From Brugia malayi (lineage: Eukaryota > Nematoda > Chromadorea > Rhabditida > Onchocercidae): a DNA stretch of 64,000 nucleotides. This document shows positions 26,201-39,845 of this stretch, piece by piece. A program made the translations under genes and the position numbers. A model generated the notes under the pieces. The model saw only the letters and a program-made list of their open reading frames with translations. It was not told the DNA's origin and searched no databases. Every line of letters begins with the position of its first letter. The first letter of the stretch is position 1. The stretch covers positions 11,380,649-11,444,648 of the forward strand of contig NW_025062477.1 of NCBI RefSeq assembly GCF_000002995.4, read 5' to 3'.

Positions 26201-28773
26201 GATTGTAGTATTTTCTTTTGTTTTGTTCTTTTTTTTTTTTTTTTTTTCTTTTTTTTTAAAGCATTTAACTTGTAAATAAAATAATTTTTATAAATTGTAA
26301 AAAAGAAAAATGAAATAAATGAATATTTAGGTGTTTAAATCATCATCACGATTATTTATTGTAATGGAAATGGCAAGTGGTGGTGAAATGTATAATCGTG
26401 TGGTAGCAAAAGGAAGATATTCTGAAATAGAAGCACGACAAGCACTTCGAATGCTTTTAAATGGTTTAGCATATTTGCATAGCATTCGAGTGACACATCG
26501 TGATTTAAAACCGGAAAATTTATTGTACAGTGATGCAACACCGGATGCTAGATTGCTTATTACGGATTTTGGTTTAGCATATCAAACGCAAACATCGGAG
26601 GAGAAAATGACTGAAACATGTGGTACACCGGAATATATTGCACCAGAAGTAAATAATTTATTTTTATAAATTATTTAATTTTTTTTCAAACATACAATTC
26701 TTTTGTAATATACATTTTTTTTTTTTTTTTTTTAATATTTAATTCTTCAAAATTTCAAATAATTTAATAAATTAAGTTTAAAAAAAAAAAAAAAAAAAAA
26801 CTTTTTTGTTATTTTTATTTTTACTTTTACTTTTTTTGTTTGTTATTGTTACTATTATATAAAATATTTTGAAATAAATTTAAAAATTTTTATCATTTAT
26901 AAGGTTCTTCTTCGATCAGCTTATACTGAAAAGGTAGATATGTGGGCAGTTGGTGTCATTGCATATATTTTAATGTCCGGTATAATGCCATTCGATGATG
27001 ATTGTCGATCTCGTTTGTATACACAAATTATTACAGCTAATTATATTTATTATCCACAGGTTTAGTTTTTTTTTTTTTTTTCTGTAAATTTTTATTTTTA
27101 CGGATTTAACAGAAACAAAATTTGTTAATGAATATAATTTATTAATAAATATTAGCATTGAAAAGAAAAATTTTTAAATTAACAAGTATTAAGTATTAAA
27201 TGGTTTTTAAAAAAAAAAAAAGGAAAAAAAAATTGCAAGTTTATATTATTTTTTAAATAAATATATTAAATAATTTAAATAAATATATTAATTAAAAATT
27301 ATTTCATTTAATTATAGCATTAGTATTAAAAAGAAAATGTTACATAAGTATGATTAATTATAGTTTTGGTCTGGTTCAGAATTAGCAAAAGATTTTGTTG
27401 ATGCATTACTGGAAACGGATCCGGATGTACGATTAAGTGCAACGGATGCCGTAAAACATGAATGGTTTATGGGAAATCGAAATCAGCTAAAAGTAATAAT
27501 TAAAACACGACCTGCTTCCGATTTTACGACAATTCAACGGGTAAGTAATGATAATATTAAATTTTATTATAATTGATTTTATTGAAACAAATTAAAAAAA
27601 AAAAACGGTAAAAATTTCTATCAATTTTTTACAATATTTTTTTTTTTCCTTTTTTAATATATAAAACTTTTATTCTATAATTTATTATTCAATAAATTGA
27701 TATAGAAATAAATTTATGAAATAAAATTTTTGTATCTAGGAAGAAAAAATAAGTATTTTATTATGATTAGAATTTTAAATAATCTTTTTTTTTTCTTCAA
27801 TGTATCAAATGAAAAGTTTCATTTTATTTAAGCAATTAATTACTTTGTTTTAATTTTTTAATTTTCATTTTTTTTTACGTATTTGCTAAGTTTTTTAAGA
27901 AAGTTAATTATTGTTTTTAATTTAATCATGCAAAATTATCACATTATCAGTGATATTAAATGGAAAAATTGATGATAGCTTACGGATTAGAAGAGAAGTA
28001 ATTTAATTTTACAAAAATTTCCATTTTTAATTTAAATTCACTCTTGTTTGGAGTTTTTTTTTTTTTACTTTTAATTAATTATTTCTTCTTTAAATTGATC
28101 AGTACAGAAAAGATAAATTTTGAAGCATAAGAATTGATGAAAAAATTAATACTTAATTAAATTAATATAATGTAAATTAATTTTTAAATGAAAAGCATTT
28201 TTTTTTTCTTTTCATTTTTTAATTTTTTAACAAATAGCAATAATAATAATAATAATAAAGTTTGAAGGCGAAAGTATGAAATATAAGTAATTTTAAGTAA
28301 TTTTAATTGCAATGATACGAATGTACGTTCCATTACTGAAAAATGTAATATATTAAATGGATAAATTATTTAATTGATTGATTAATTAATTAAATCGAAT
28401 TGCTCAAGAGTTATTAAAATTGATAAAATTAATTAAAACTGAAAGGGAAAGTCATAATGATTCATTAGCAATGATAAATTATGATAAAGTATTTCTTATT
28501 TTTATTTCTTTTTTTTTTTTTTTATTAAATAATAGCAACAAAATTTTAAAAATGAAAGTATAAAATAATTTTAAAAAAAAAATAATAAAACAAATTTTTA
28601 TTATATGTATATATTATTTTGTTCAGACACGTTCCACGCGATCAATTCGAAGTGTTACACGATCAGATCACGGTCATCGCGTTGATCCACGTGAAGTAGA
28701 TCGTTTAGCTAGTGATTTACAACGTTTAGCAAAATTTCAACAACATTCAACTAAACATTACGGTTTTTTATAG
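14260..28773 (+). CDS. PSKH1: PSKH1-type serine/threonine protein kinase, 7 coding exons
   Basis: Exons: 14260-14418, 25128-25274, 25598-25732, 26331-26648, 26904-27059, 27364-27540, 28627-28773; 412 aa against about 424 in human. The start MGNKQSSNC fits an N-myristoylation site (Gly2, Ser6) with a Cys nearby for palmitoylation, as in PSKH1, whose product is membrane- and Golgi-associated. Kinase landmarks are all present: GKGSFSQV (96-103), AVK with Lys118, Glu130 of helix C, HRDLKPEN with Asp205, DFG at 226-228, and CGTPEYIAPE (244-253). It should be active. The Ser/Arg-rich tail TRSTRSIRSVTRS and the ending LQRLAKFQQ mirror the PSKH1 C-terminus, which separates it from other CaMK-like kinases. 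An acceptor CTCTATCAG at 14236 lies 23 bases before the ATG. All junctions are in phase 0. The first intron is 10.7 kb. Confidence 0.92.
15640..15910. other. low-repeat island inside the first kinase intron
   Basis: About 270 bases with little homopolymer content, open for 96 codons on plus and 63 on minus, but without convincing splice borders or a recognisable protein. It contains an inverted CATTGGT/ACCAAT-type word. It could be a conserved non-coding element or a decayed exon. Confidence 0.2.
16756..16851. repeat. (GAATT)n / (GAAT)n microsatellite
   Basis: Pentamer GAATT interspersed with tetramer GAAT, ending in GAATGGGTGAATGGATGAAT variants. Confidence 0.9.
19543..19583. repeat. (GA)n microsatellite
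   Basis: GA run with two GGGA interruptions, inside the first intron of the kinase gene. Confidence 0.9.
23190..23552. repeat. degenerate array of TTGTTATAGTGAT / ATTATTATAGTGAT units
   Basis: TATAGTGA cores occur at 23196, 23271, 23340, 23393, 23440 and 23543, with a mutated copy TATAATGC at 23489. Spacing is 47-80 bases. Two unit types alternate, ATCATTGTTATAGTGA and AATTATTATTATAGTGA, so the ancestral repeat was probably a dimer of about 100 bases. Confidence 0.75.
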
Positions 28774-30785
28774 TTTTATTCTTTTGTATTATAAATAGTT
28801 CAAAGAAAAAAAAAATTTTTTTTTTCTTATTACTTTGCTAAATTCCTTGGCTATTTTTCATTTTGTTTTTATTTATTAAAAATTTTGAAATTTTTTATTG
28901 TATAATGGAAATTAATTTGTTATATGTTCATTAGTACATATTTATTATGTATTATAATTTATTAATTAATCAATTGATTGATCGATCAATTAATTAATTA
29001 ATTAATTAAGTCATGCTCAATTTCTACCTTTTGTTTTGTCGTGATTCAATGATGCATTTTCTTTCTTTCTTTTTTTTAAAAAAATATATATATGTATGTA
29101 TCGATTCAATGAACTCAATAATATTCTGATGAATTACTTTTTGATTAGCATAATCATTCAACAATAATTAATTACATTATTCATTAATCATTAAGATTGA
29201 TTAAATATGCAATAATGGATATAACGATTGATCAGAATAAGAATTAATTTAAATTTATTAAAATTTAGAGAATGAAAAAAAAAAAATACATATGTAATTT
29301 CTTCTTATATTCTAAATAATTATTTTATTTCTTCTATTTTATGTGCAAAAAAAAACAATTTTCGACTTTTTTCCTCAAAATTTCGAGAAAATTTTAAAGA
29401 TTTGAAAAGCATTTCACTTAAAATACTTTCATTTTTTCCCAAATTTAATTTGAAATTAAATTATTTGTTATATACTACAATAACAAAATAGCTCGTTTAT
29501 TTTTGCTACTTTGATAATAACTTCAAATTATATCTTCGATAATAATTAATCATTATTAGCGGATATTAACGAAGATCAATTATCAATCTATTATTATACT
29601 TCTTAAACTAAAATGTAACTGTAAAGATAGTTTTACTATATGATTAATTATAATTAATTTAATTAGAAATTATCCACAATGTTTGACCTTGAAATATAGT
29701 AACTTTTTCCCACTTTCCATATGAAAATATGAAATTCAATTTTCAAATACTTATTGAATTATTAATAATTAATTTAATAATACAGACAGGTGAATTAAAA
29801 TAAACAATTAAAAAAATCATAGGCTTCTTTCATAATACTAATCAAAAATTTGATAATCAATCATTTCTGATAAATTGCTATATAAAAGCGGGATAGCAAT
29901 CAAAAAAAAAAAAAAAAAAAAAATTTGTGAAATGAATTTCTAAGTATTATTGAATAATCATAGTAGCAGCATCAATAATTTCTTGGCAATTCAAAAAGAA
30001 AAAAGACTAATATTTTTATTTTCAACAAAATTTCTATATTTAATGGCATCGTATAATTATTCATGAAAAAAAGTTGAGTAAAAGTAAGAAAAAAAATAAA
30101 AAAAACATGTGAAATTAACTGAAAAGTTGACAATTCCGTAAAAATTTCTTTGAGAAGGCATAATTTCCTTGGCATGAAATAATGATATATTATGTGATAT
30201 ATATTCAATAACACTTTCTAATTACTATTTCTTTCAGACTATTTTATTATTAGAATAATAATATTATTGTAGAAATATTTGTTACAAATAAAAGAATTTA
30301 TCCAATAAATTCTAAAAACATTGGAGTAAAAATGAGTAAAATTTCAATATATTAATATTGCAACATTTTTTTGAATTTGAAATGGATATCTATTAATTAA
30401 ATATTAATCAAGTTTTTTTACTTAACTTTATCAATCAAGCATTTGAAACAATTTGCTGCATTAATTATAATTTAAATTTCAAAAATGTGCCTTAAAGTTA
30501 AAGTCATTTTAAAGATGCTCTCAAATGATCTAGAAAATTTATTACATAATGCAGAAACATAAACACACAAACAAACAAACATTACATTATCCTTTATCAC
30601 ACAACAGTTAACTTTATTTAATCAAGCATTTGAGGAAATTTGTTGCATTAATTAAAATTTTTTTTCAAAATTTCAAAAATATAGCCTAAAGTTGAGGTAA
30701 GAAAATGTTTGGGTATATTATTCTCTTACTCAAATGTAAACAACAAGAAAAAAATGAATTTCTAAATAAAAATCCATTTAACATA
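28774..30785. other. convergent 3' intergenic region between the kinase and the G-patch gene
   Basis: AT-rich, without coding exons. It should hold both 3' UTRs. A TTTATT at 30613-30618 is an AATAAA on the minus strand, about 170 bases past the G-patch stop. Confidence 0.6.
30421..30695. repeat. direct duplication, about 85 bp, two copies
   Basis: 30421-30505 and about 30606-30695 share AACTTTAT, AATCAAGCATTTGA, AAATTTG(C/T)TGCATTAATTA and TTTCAAAAAT, then CCTAAAGTT-type words in the same order. Offset is about 184 bases. Both are downstream of the G-patch gene on its strand. Confidence 0.7.
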
Positions 30786-32475
30786 TTAAATTTTTCGCCT
30801 TTCGTTCAATTTTAGCATTTTCTCTGCAAAATAATCATTGATCGAAATCTTATTGACAATCATATTCCCAGATGCCGGTGCTGATTTAACCTAAAGTTTG
30901 TGTTCCTTTAATAAAATATTGATTCCGATAAACTGGATTCTCAAGGAAGACCAAAAATATGTCCATACTATCAATTACTCTTTCTCAAAAAAAAGGAAAA
31001 AGAAATATTTCGAAAATTTTTAAAATTTCTAAACTATAAAAAAGAATAAAACCAGCTAACTTCATCTTTCTGCTTATTCTCGTCAATGCTTTTATCACTA
31101 GTACTTGGTGCTGATCTCTTGCCAAAAATAGCACATTTATCTTTTTCTGACATCATTGATAAATTTGGAATATATCTATCTTTCCTGTGCCTAAAATATC
31201 GATGTTTTTACAACGAATAGTAAGAAAAATCATAATCTGTTAGTAAGTTGATAATTTTAGCTGAAAATTTTGATCAAAACTTATTTTAAAACCACAAAAA
31301 TTTATTTATCCAACAAACTAATATGTCCAGCTTTTTTCTGCGACATTTTATCATTTAAATGTTCTGTTAACATAAAAAACTAGTCAACTTTTGAGCAATT
31401 GCTTCTCTAAAATTTGTGGCATAGAAATAAGTCATTCTGAAACAACTTATTCGACTAAATCTACCTTTCAAAATCTAATTTTGCTATATTATGAATATTT
31501 TAAGAAAATCATCACAACATGATTGAAACCCACTCATTTAGGATTACTTTTGACTTCACTTTGTTCAAATTATTCCTCACTGGATTAGCAGCTTTTGAAT
31601 TCTCTTTTTTCTTATTTAAATCAGCTAAAATAGCTGCAAAGCTATCATGATGAGCAATCCAAACTTCATCGTTTCTTTCATTACATCCTAAACCTGCAAT
31701 TAAAACATTAATAATTAAATTTAGATGATTAAAATTTTAAATTAAAGGATTACGATATGAGAAAAACCTTTCGAAGTACTTCAATGATTTATCATCATTT
31801 CGATGACTAAATCACCTTCATTGAACACCTGCGCTGAATTAATGCTAAATAAATAACAATGACCATATGTCTTATTTCCTTCTTTCCACCTTTCATTTCC
31901 AGATGGTTTATGAATATATTTTCGAACACTACTACTGTAATAGTAAAATCTTTAATACTCCCATGACTGGAAAACTTTTACAAATATGATGTATATTTGA
32001 ATTATTTTACTAATGATTTTGAAATTTGTAAAATAAACCAATATAATTTGATCCAACTATAAATTCTATACATCCTATCAAAGCATCAACCAAAAGATTC
32101 AAGGCTGATTATAGGCATTTGAGTAATATATCCATATATTTTTTTATTTTCTCTTTAATACATATAAATTGTATAAAAAAAAAACCTTTTGTTAAAACGT
32201 TTGCTTTCATTTGTAAATTTTCAGTGATTCCTTGTTCATATTTGCCTAATCCAGAACCCGGTTTCCAACCCATCTTCTCTAGCATCACTTGTCCAAATTT
32301 AGAATCATCTAAAAATTCAATCCAAATTCATTTCAGAAATTAAACTATTGAAAATTCCTATACAAAGTAGTGGAAAAAAAAAAGTTATAAAAAAAGATAT
32401 ACCATTTCGCCATGTGATATTTTGCGAATTAATCAAATTTCTTTGTTCTTGACGAGATTTCTTCCGAGATGACAT
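30786..32475 (-). CDS. PINX1: PinX1-like G-patch protein, 5 exons
   Basis: Exons: 32475-32403, 32308-32186, 31693-31534, 31190-31061, 30890-30786; 196 aa. PinX1 proteins are nucleolar, RNA-binding G-patch factors involved in rRNA/snoRNA maturation and, in mammals and yeast, in restraining telomerase. The N-terminus is the family pattern: ITWRNDDSKFGQVMLEKMGW, then a G-patch (residues 29-72) with GSGLGKYEQG and GLGCN, followed by DEVWIAHHDSFAAILADL (family: WIAHQDDFNQLLAEL). KCAIFGKR (137-144) matches the conserved CIFGKR motif, and INDYFAEKM (180-187) the IQEYFAKRM helix. The chain then ends, so the lysine-rich telomerase-inhibitory tail of the roughly 330-residue human protein is absent. An acceptor AATTTTAG lies 42 bases upstream of the ATG. 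The gene sits 787 bases downstream of TMPPE-b on the same strand. Confidence 0.9.
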
Positions 32476-33261
32476 ATCACACTCTTTTTTTCTCCACAAA
32501 TTTTAATAAACTAATCCCTAAAATTAGCATATATATATATATAGTTCGAAAAAATCGCTTTTGTTAATTTCTGTTTTTAAAAAACACTCTAAAAAAATGC
32601 TGCAAAGGAATCGAAACAAAACAAAAAATATTTTCTACATTGTATGTGCATAAGATAAATTAATCATTGAAATTTATCATTTTTTTAAAAAAGTTATTTC
32701 TTTAATTTCCTTAAATTATTTATTCGTCATGAAACTTAAATACCAAAATCCCATAAGCAAAAAACAAAACACAGAAAAAAAACAAAAGAAAAATGTAAGA
32801 TGCAATATACAAAGATTCTATAATTGATTAATTATAGAATCAAAGTTACAAAGTTTAGTTTTAGATAACAAAAGCATAAAAAAAAAAAAAAAAAAACTAC
32901 TTCAGCAAAAATTAACATTAGTAAGTAAAAATAGTGTCATACGATTATTATAAAAAGTAATTAACAATTTAATAGATTAACTTTAAACATATATACATAT
33001 AACATCCAATTATTTCACCAATAATAAATAAACCATTTTGTTGGATGCTAAGAAAAGTCCCTTTATTAATTTCTTATTCATAATTGATTGGTACTATAAA
33101 TTAATCAATAAACCAATTCATATCATTTATTCATTGATTAGATTTACAGCGATTCGAACTGCTAAATTTCAAATGAAACAAACAATAATTACAAATGTCA
33201 ATAAATATGCAACTATTATATGTAAGAAAAATTTAGAAACAATACATCTAATGAATAAATT

Positions 33262-36200
33262 TTAAAAAGCAGCATGAAATTCAATAATCCAAATTTCGGA
33301 TGTCCAAATCATTTTCATAGGTGCACCTTGATAAAGTGTACCAGCTGTAATAAATAATTGCGTTTCAGGTGAGATCTGATATAATCCATAATAATAAGGC
33401 AGCATCCAATAAGCAATCGGTGCAACCGTATAAAATTGTCCTGCATGTGTATGTCCTGAAAAAAAAGTTTTTTTTTTTTTAGATTTTTTTGCTAGTTTGT
33501 TAATCGTTTTTTTTTTTTTTTAATTTGCTAATAAAATTATACAGGCACACAAATCTTCCCATAGTTAGATGTAAATAAGATGTATCTTTGTAATCAATAG
33601 AAATAAGTAAATTCATATATACTTATTTACTAAAAATTTAAAAAGTATAAATATTTCGCTCACTAACCTGACAGAATGAGGTCAACACGTAGATGTGCAC
33701 TATTAAAAGCAATTTCTTTAGCTGAAGCTGGATTATGTGAAAGTACAATAGTTGTAGTATTTTGAGGACAACCTTTTAGCGCTTCTACTGGTTGAAACTT
33801 ATGAGCAGGCAATCTATAAAATGATAATAATATGTTTCGATTTGAAATTTAGTTTAGTTAAAAAATCTCTTAATACTGCACTTTAGCGGGAAAAAATATG
33901 AGAAAATTAATTAGTTTGACGGATAATATTAAATGCTTTTTCAAAGTTCAACATGTAGTACTAAAAAAGGTGGAAAATTCAGGTCAACTTACCCGCTTTC
34001 TCCACTAGAATAGTCACTCACACCAGCTATACAAATACCACGAAAAAGCACATGCCTGGAATAGCATGTAAAGTTGATTGAAAGAAAAATTTATCAACTT
34101 TCAAAACTTGCAATTTGAAATACAAGATTACTGGAACAGAAAATGTCTCAGATCAAGCAAAAGCAGGATAAATATATTAATTCATATTCCATATTTGCAT
34201 AATTTTTAGAGAATTTTCTTGCTAATGTAAATACTTATGTTGTTCTCCTCTCCTAAACCTGGCTTATTAAAAAAAAAAAAAAATTGCAGAAAAAAAACCT
34301 GTTATTTAAAATCTCAAATCCATATTGTTGAAATAAATCAAACCATTCCGAAGCATTACCGTAATAATATTCGTGATTTCCACTAACATAAAACGTTTTC
34401 TGTTTCAAAAACCTTAAAAATAATCGAAAACTTTTGTGCTTAAAAGTACTTTTTAGATTTGATGAATAAATAAGTTTACTGTAAATTTCCATAAAATTAC
34501 TGATTAAATTATTTGCAATTATTATCCATCATCAAAATGTAAATAATTTTGACATATATAGCCCAATAAGTTTAATGCAATTTCATACTAAACGAACATT
34601 TATGTTCTTTTTTTTTGTTTCTTCTTTATGTTCTTAGATTAATCTACCAAATAATTCCGCCAGATGAAATCACTCATAGTGCTGTTAATTCAGTGGAAAT
34701 GATCGATTGAAAAGATATCAAAAATGTAAAACGTATAACTGTTCATATCTTTTCAGTCAGTCATTTTTATGAAATTTATGAATAATTATAACTAACTGAC
34801 AAAATAAGAATAATGAAATAATCATTTATTTTTTTTCTTGATAAAGAAACAAGAATAAATTAATAAACGAAGATAAATCTGAATCAGACTTATAACTTAG
34901 AATATTTTTACCGTAACGGTTTTACACGATTTTCTATTGAATCTCTTGGAGCATCCACAGCATCACCAACAATAAATACAGCATCAATCGATTCACTGTT
35001 CACACGATCCACAATCTGCAAAATATTTATCCTTTATAATAATATCAGTAGTATTTTTAAAGCAAAAAGAGTAATACGACAGAAAAATCAAAAAAAAAAA
35101 AAAGAAAAAAAATCAACTTCACTTCTATCAGTATTCAACCAAATTTGAAAAACTAAAATAAATAAACAAAATGGAATCACTTTAAAAAAACAAAATCAAA
35201 AACCTAGCAATAATAAATATGAAAAGTACTTCTTCAATTTTTTCCTTAAATACTGTTGCACCTGCATGGATATCTGATATAAGGGCAAATCGTATGCCTT
35301 CTGTACCATTCGGCAAATCTTTTACATTCAGTGATACATTCTGAAATATTCTTTGAATTTAAAACCAAATTTGCTAACATAATGAAGTAATACTATATAG
35401 CAAATTTCAAATGAAGTAGAAAAAAATTAACAATACAAGCAAGTTGTAGAAGAAAGAAAAAATGTAAAATTATATTAATACTGCAAATGATAACTGATAG
35501 TAAAGATAATTGCTAAAAATTTTAAATAAAACGAATAAAAACAAAAACTAACTTTAATTACTAAATTATCACAAAAAATATATGAGAAAAAACATAAAAA
35601 TATAGCAATCAGTAATGTGAAAGCAGTTTGCACATTTTTATTCAAACAAAATGCTTCCAAAACAGAAAATTTGGAGAAACATTTATTGATGAATGGATGA
35701 CAAATATTTACTGTCTGAAATACATTTCGTTTTTTTCAAAACTCATTTTATATTATCTTAAACAGATAGTGAAACGACTGCTGAAGGAATATGCTTAAAC
35801 AGTGCTGTGAACTTGTCACAAATATCAAATATTTCAAAAATTAAAAATTATGAGTGACTTAAATAAGTAATTCATAGGCATAACTTGCTTTCTATCAAAA
35901 GTTATATGAAAATTCGTTTTTTTAAAACTAATTTAATAGCTTATTTAAAAGCAGAAAATGAATGTTTCATTGTGGATGCATTACTTTACAGTAATGAAAT
36001 GCAAGTAGAGAATGTAAAAGTTAAAAACTTACCTTTAGTTCAGAAATTACTGCTGTTAGAATTGCAAACGCAACTAAAGGAATGACAATATGGTACCATA
36101 AACCTATCGATAAAAATGATAACATAACCAGGAAACGTGGTACCAAGTCAGGAATGAAATATAAGAAAAGTGTTGCATGTCCCAGAAATAACCATAATAT

Positions 36201-37252
36201 CGTACCAATAGCTATCAATTGCAAATAGATATTTTTTTTTCCCTATAAATTTACCATCTAAAATTTACAGCAATCTTAGCTATATAAAAAAAAAAAAAAA
36301 AAAAGAAAAAATGAATCTACACTAAATAGTTATAAACCCCCTTCAAAAAAAAAAAAAAATTGCAAAGTAGTAGTATCAAATATACAGTGGTCAGTGGAAT
36401 CAGAAATAAAAATAACTTCATTATCTAATTTTTTTTTTTGTTTTTTTTATAACAAATAAGAAAATAAAACAAAACAACATTTGTTTTTTCTAACAAAAAT
36501 GTTTTTGTTTTTTTTCTACAGCACTTCTTTTTTTCTAACAATTGTTACTTCATAAACAAAAGAGTATAAGTTGAACTTTTTTCTAGCTTAAATTTCTTCA
36601 AAATAGTTTTAGTAAAAATATTTACAAAATATTTTACGATATGCATAAATTACCTTTCCAGCATGATCTGTTATCATACCATTATTATTATATGCTAACA
36701 CATATTTTGCAAGTTGAATGAGTCGCAGATACACGAAAACGCTGAACGGAAGTATAAAAAGTTCAAATTTGACTGTACTCAATTGACGTGCACGATTGCC
36801 TTTTCGATAATCGTGAACATCATTCACCTGTAAATAAGATATAAAAGTGTTCCTGAAATGCTCAAGGAATTTCAGTATTATATAATCCTGAAAAAATTGA
36901 GGAATATTGAGGAAAATAATAGAATGAGGAAAAATATAGCATTTTTCCTAAGTAAAATTTTCTAAAAACATTTGATCACAGTTATTTCTTTATGAAAATT
37001 AAATAAAATCAAGGAAACTAAATAAAAATGAAACAAATTACTGTTTTCCTTTCTCTTGATAGGTAATTGTATGTCAAATATCTTATTATCATCTATAGGT
37101 AATTTTGAAAGCATTTAGATATATTAATTTTGAAATAATAATGTAAAACTTACACCAAATATTCTCATGCCAAAAATATTGAGAAAAATGATGCTAACTG
37201 ATGAGATAATAATGGAAATGATGACTGGAAAACGAGCGATCCGGAAATTCAT
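33262..37252 (-). CDS. TMPPE-like membrane metallophosphoesterase, paralogue b, 9 exons
   Basis: Exons: 37252-37154, 36827-36654, 36242-36033, 35340-35230, 35015-34912, 34412-34299, 34055-33993, 33813-33668, 33455-33262; 404 aa. The first 160 residues hold about four or five hydrophobic segments (ARFPVIISIIISSVSIIFL; FELFILPFSVFVYLRL; IAIGTILWLFLG; two more). The calcineurin-like phosphoesterase domain follows with every metal-binding motif: DIH (184-186), GDAVD (215-219), GNHE (244-247), SHN (317-319) and GHTHAGQ (341-347). It should therefore be catalytically competent; the substrate of TMPPE is unknown. The GD motif reads VGDAVDAP, where the sister gene has SGDLVDG. The acceptor GATTTTAG is only 4 bases from the ATG. 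A minus-strand AATAAA lies at 33126-33131. It is closely related in plan, but not in intron pattern, to the gene just upstream. Confidence 0.88.
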
Positions 37253-38482
37253 CTTTCTAAAATCAAAAATTCTGTGAACAAAAATGTTATTTTAATTATG
37301 ATAAAATGATGAATTAGCAAATAATATAATTAATAAAAACTTCTATGAGGAAAAAAAAATAAACTGTGCATAATTTCAAATAATTAAAAATGAAAACCGA
37401 ATCCTATAAATTTCATTTAGCTTAAAAAAATTTAAACAAAAAATCACAGTAGGAATGATTGTATGGAACTTAAAAAAAGATCATTATTATTTGATAAAAC
37501 TATATTGTAAGTATACGGTAACATATTTAAGACATGAATTTAGCCTGTCACATCCAATTGACATTAAGCATTAGCAATCATATGGAAAAATGAACGAATG
37601 CATAAGGAATAATTTAAAATTTTCTTTCTAATCTAATAAAAATAACTTTTTAAGAATTTTCTTCGTTGGATGCAGAACTTTGATCCAAACTAATTATCAA
37701 AAAATTTTTAAAAGTTATTTATTAATTATCAGTTGATCGAATGTTCACCGTTGTCCTTCATGAAGTTGTTTCTATTTCATCCATGGTATTACTAGACTTC
37801 ATAAGATCTTAATGATGCATTATTACCAAAAATTATTTCACTTGAGAATGTCACGATTGTTTTGAAGTCTTAATTGTTCAATTGTTTTAAATTCCTGATA
37901 TTTTGAATGCATTCCCAACAATAAATCTACCTGCAACGACACTAGGAGATATGCTAAAAGAAATGAACCCACAAAAACTTAACATTCATAATTGCCATAT
38001 TATTTCAAATAAAAATTTCATTAAACTCCCATTATGCTAAAGAGATTAATTTAAGATGAAATTTTAGCGAATTTCATAAAAATAAGAAGAGCTGCTAGAA
38101 GAGTAATCATAAGAATTTCTTAGCATAAAAAAAAAATAAAAAAAAAAAAACTCCTGAGATGTAGCCAAGATTTTATACCTGACAAATATACAATTTACTA
38201 AACAGAAATGTTATAACTTACAAACATATAAAAAAATAGCGTTACAATCAGATAATTTTATAATTATAATACCATCAAAATAATGCAGACCCAAGCAAAA
38301 ATATTAATTATCTTTCTACCATAACTATTGAATAACATAACCAATGGATAAATAAATGCAAGTAAACAAAAAGTCACGGTGTTAGTACAAATTACATACA
38401 AAATATCAACATAAAGTATCTTTATTCGTCATTAGAACGAAAAAAGAAGCAAATTGTACATATTATATTTTCTAAGCTAGGC

Positions 38483-39808
38483 TCATGCACGTAACGTCAG
38501 TAAAGTTATTTCACATAAGTTTAACATTTTTACTGGTGGACCCCAATAATTCACACCAGATGACACGTAAATTTGAGTGTCTCTATTTTTAATTTTGTAA
38601 TGTCCATATAAGAAATCATTCTTCAGATATGCAAGAAACCATACGATATAAAACTGTCCAGCATGTGTGTGCCCTAGAAAAATTTTTAGATATGTCAATA
38701 TGAGAGTTAATATTGCAATTTCTTGTCTAATATTTTTCTCGCGTTATTTAATATAAGTCAATTTATTTTTATGAAAAGAAAAAAAGTCTAATGTTCATAT
38801 CAGATATATATCACGCGTAAAATTGAGCTACATTTAATTGCAGGAAGTAGTTAATTGTCAACGTTGTACTCGTATCACTTAATCCACTAATATCAAAAAG
38901 ACATGTGACATTAGAATGGTCTATTACAAGTAAGTGTTCATTCTATCTACATACTGACACTCTGACTCGCTTTTTAATATATGATATCAAAAATTTTCAT
39001 GTTATGGAAATACTTTGAACAAAGTGCAAAGCTTTCCATGTAAAAAATTAAGACTATATCTGGAAATTCGCCTATAAAAATTTTAACTAAATTAAAGTTT
39101 ACCTTAAACAAGATGAGATTAAATGATTTGTTGAAATCTATTAATTAAATTCGTCAAGAAAATATGCTTATTATTAATGACACAAAACAAATAAAATTAT
39201 GAGACAAAAACTTTGGAAATAGTTTAAAAAAAAAATAAAAGAATTTTCTAACACTAATTTTCTCGCAATTTTTGTCTTAATACTAACCTGATAAAATCAA
39301 ATCAATTCGTTTCTTAGTATTACGTAAAATTTTAGAAGCACCATTTGGTTGATGTACCAGTAATATCGTAGGTTGTGTCTCACTACAACCACTCAATGCA
39401 CTTTCTGCATCCATATGATGATCAGAGATTCGAAGTTTCTCTAAAAACAAATAAATTATAATAAAATTAGAAATGAAAACGTGCAAATGATTTCAAGTAA
39501 TTTTTCAGTTTTTTTTTTTTTTTTTCTTAAAACAAAGAACTGATGTCTCCCAAAGCCAAATGTACATGAGTAAAAAAAAGTTTTAATTACATGAGTAATT
39601 TAGAAAAGGTCAAAACAAAATCTTCTGGCAAAATAACGAATGAAGAATACCTGTGAAAAAATCATCCACACCAGCAACACAAATGCAATCACCGCTACTC
39701 GAACAGAGATTACGATTTTCGTTACGCAAAACAGTGATGTTAAATTTCGTCGTGAAATAATGTAACCATTCATTCGTATCACCATAATAGTATTCATGAT
39801 TACCTACA

Positions 39809-39845
<37 letters not shown>

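Noticed and set aside
32119..32343. Plus-strand 74-codon frame
   Set aside because: Antisense shadow of PinX1 exon 2, which has a clear G-patch on the minus strand.
35885..36085. Plus-strand 66-codon frame
   Set aside because: Antisense to TMPPE-b exon 3, whose frame, membrane segment and splice phases fit.
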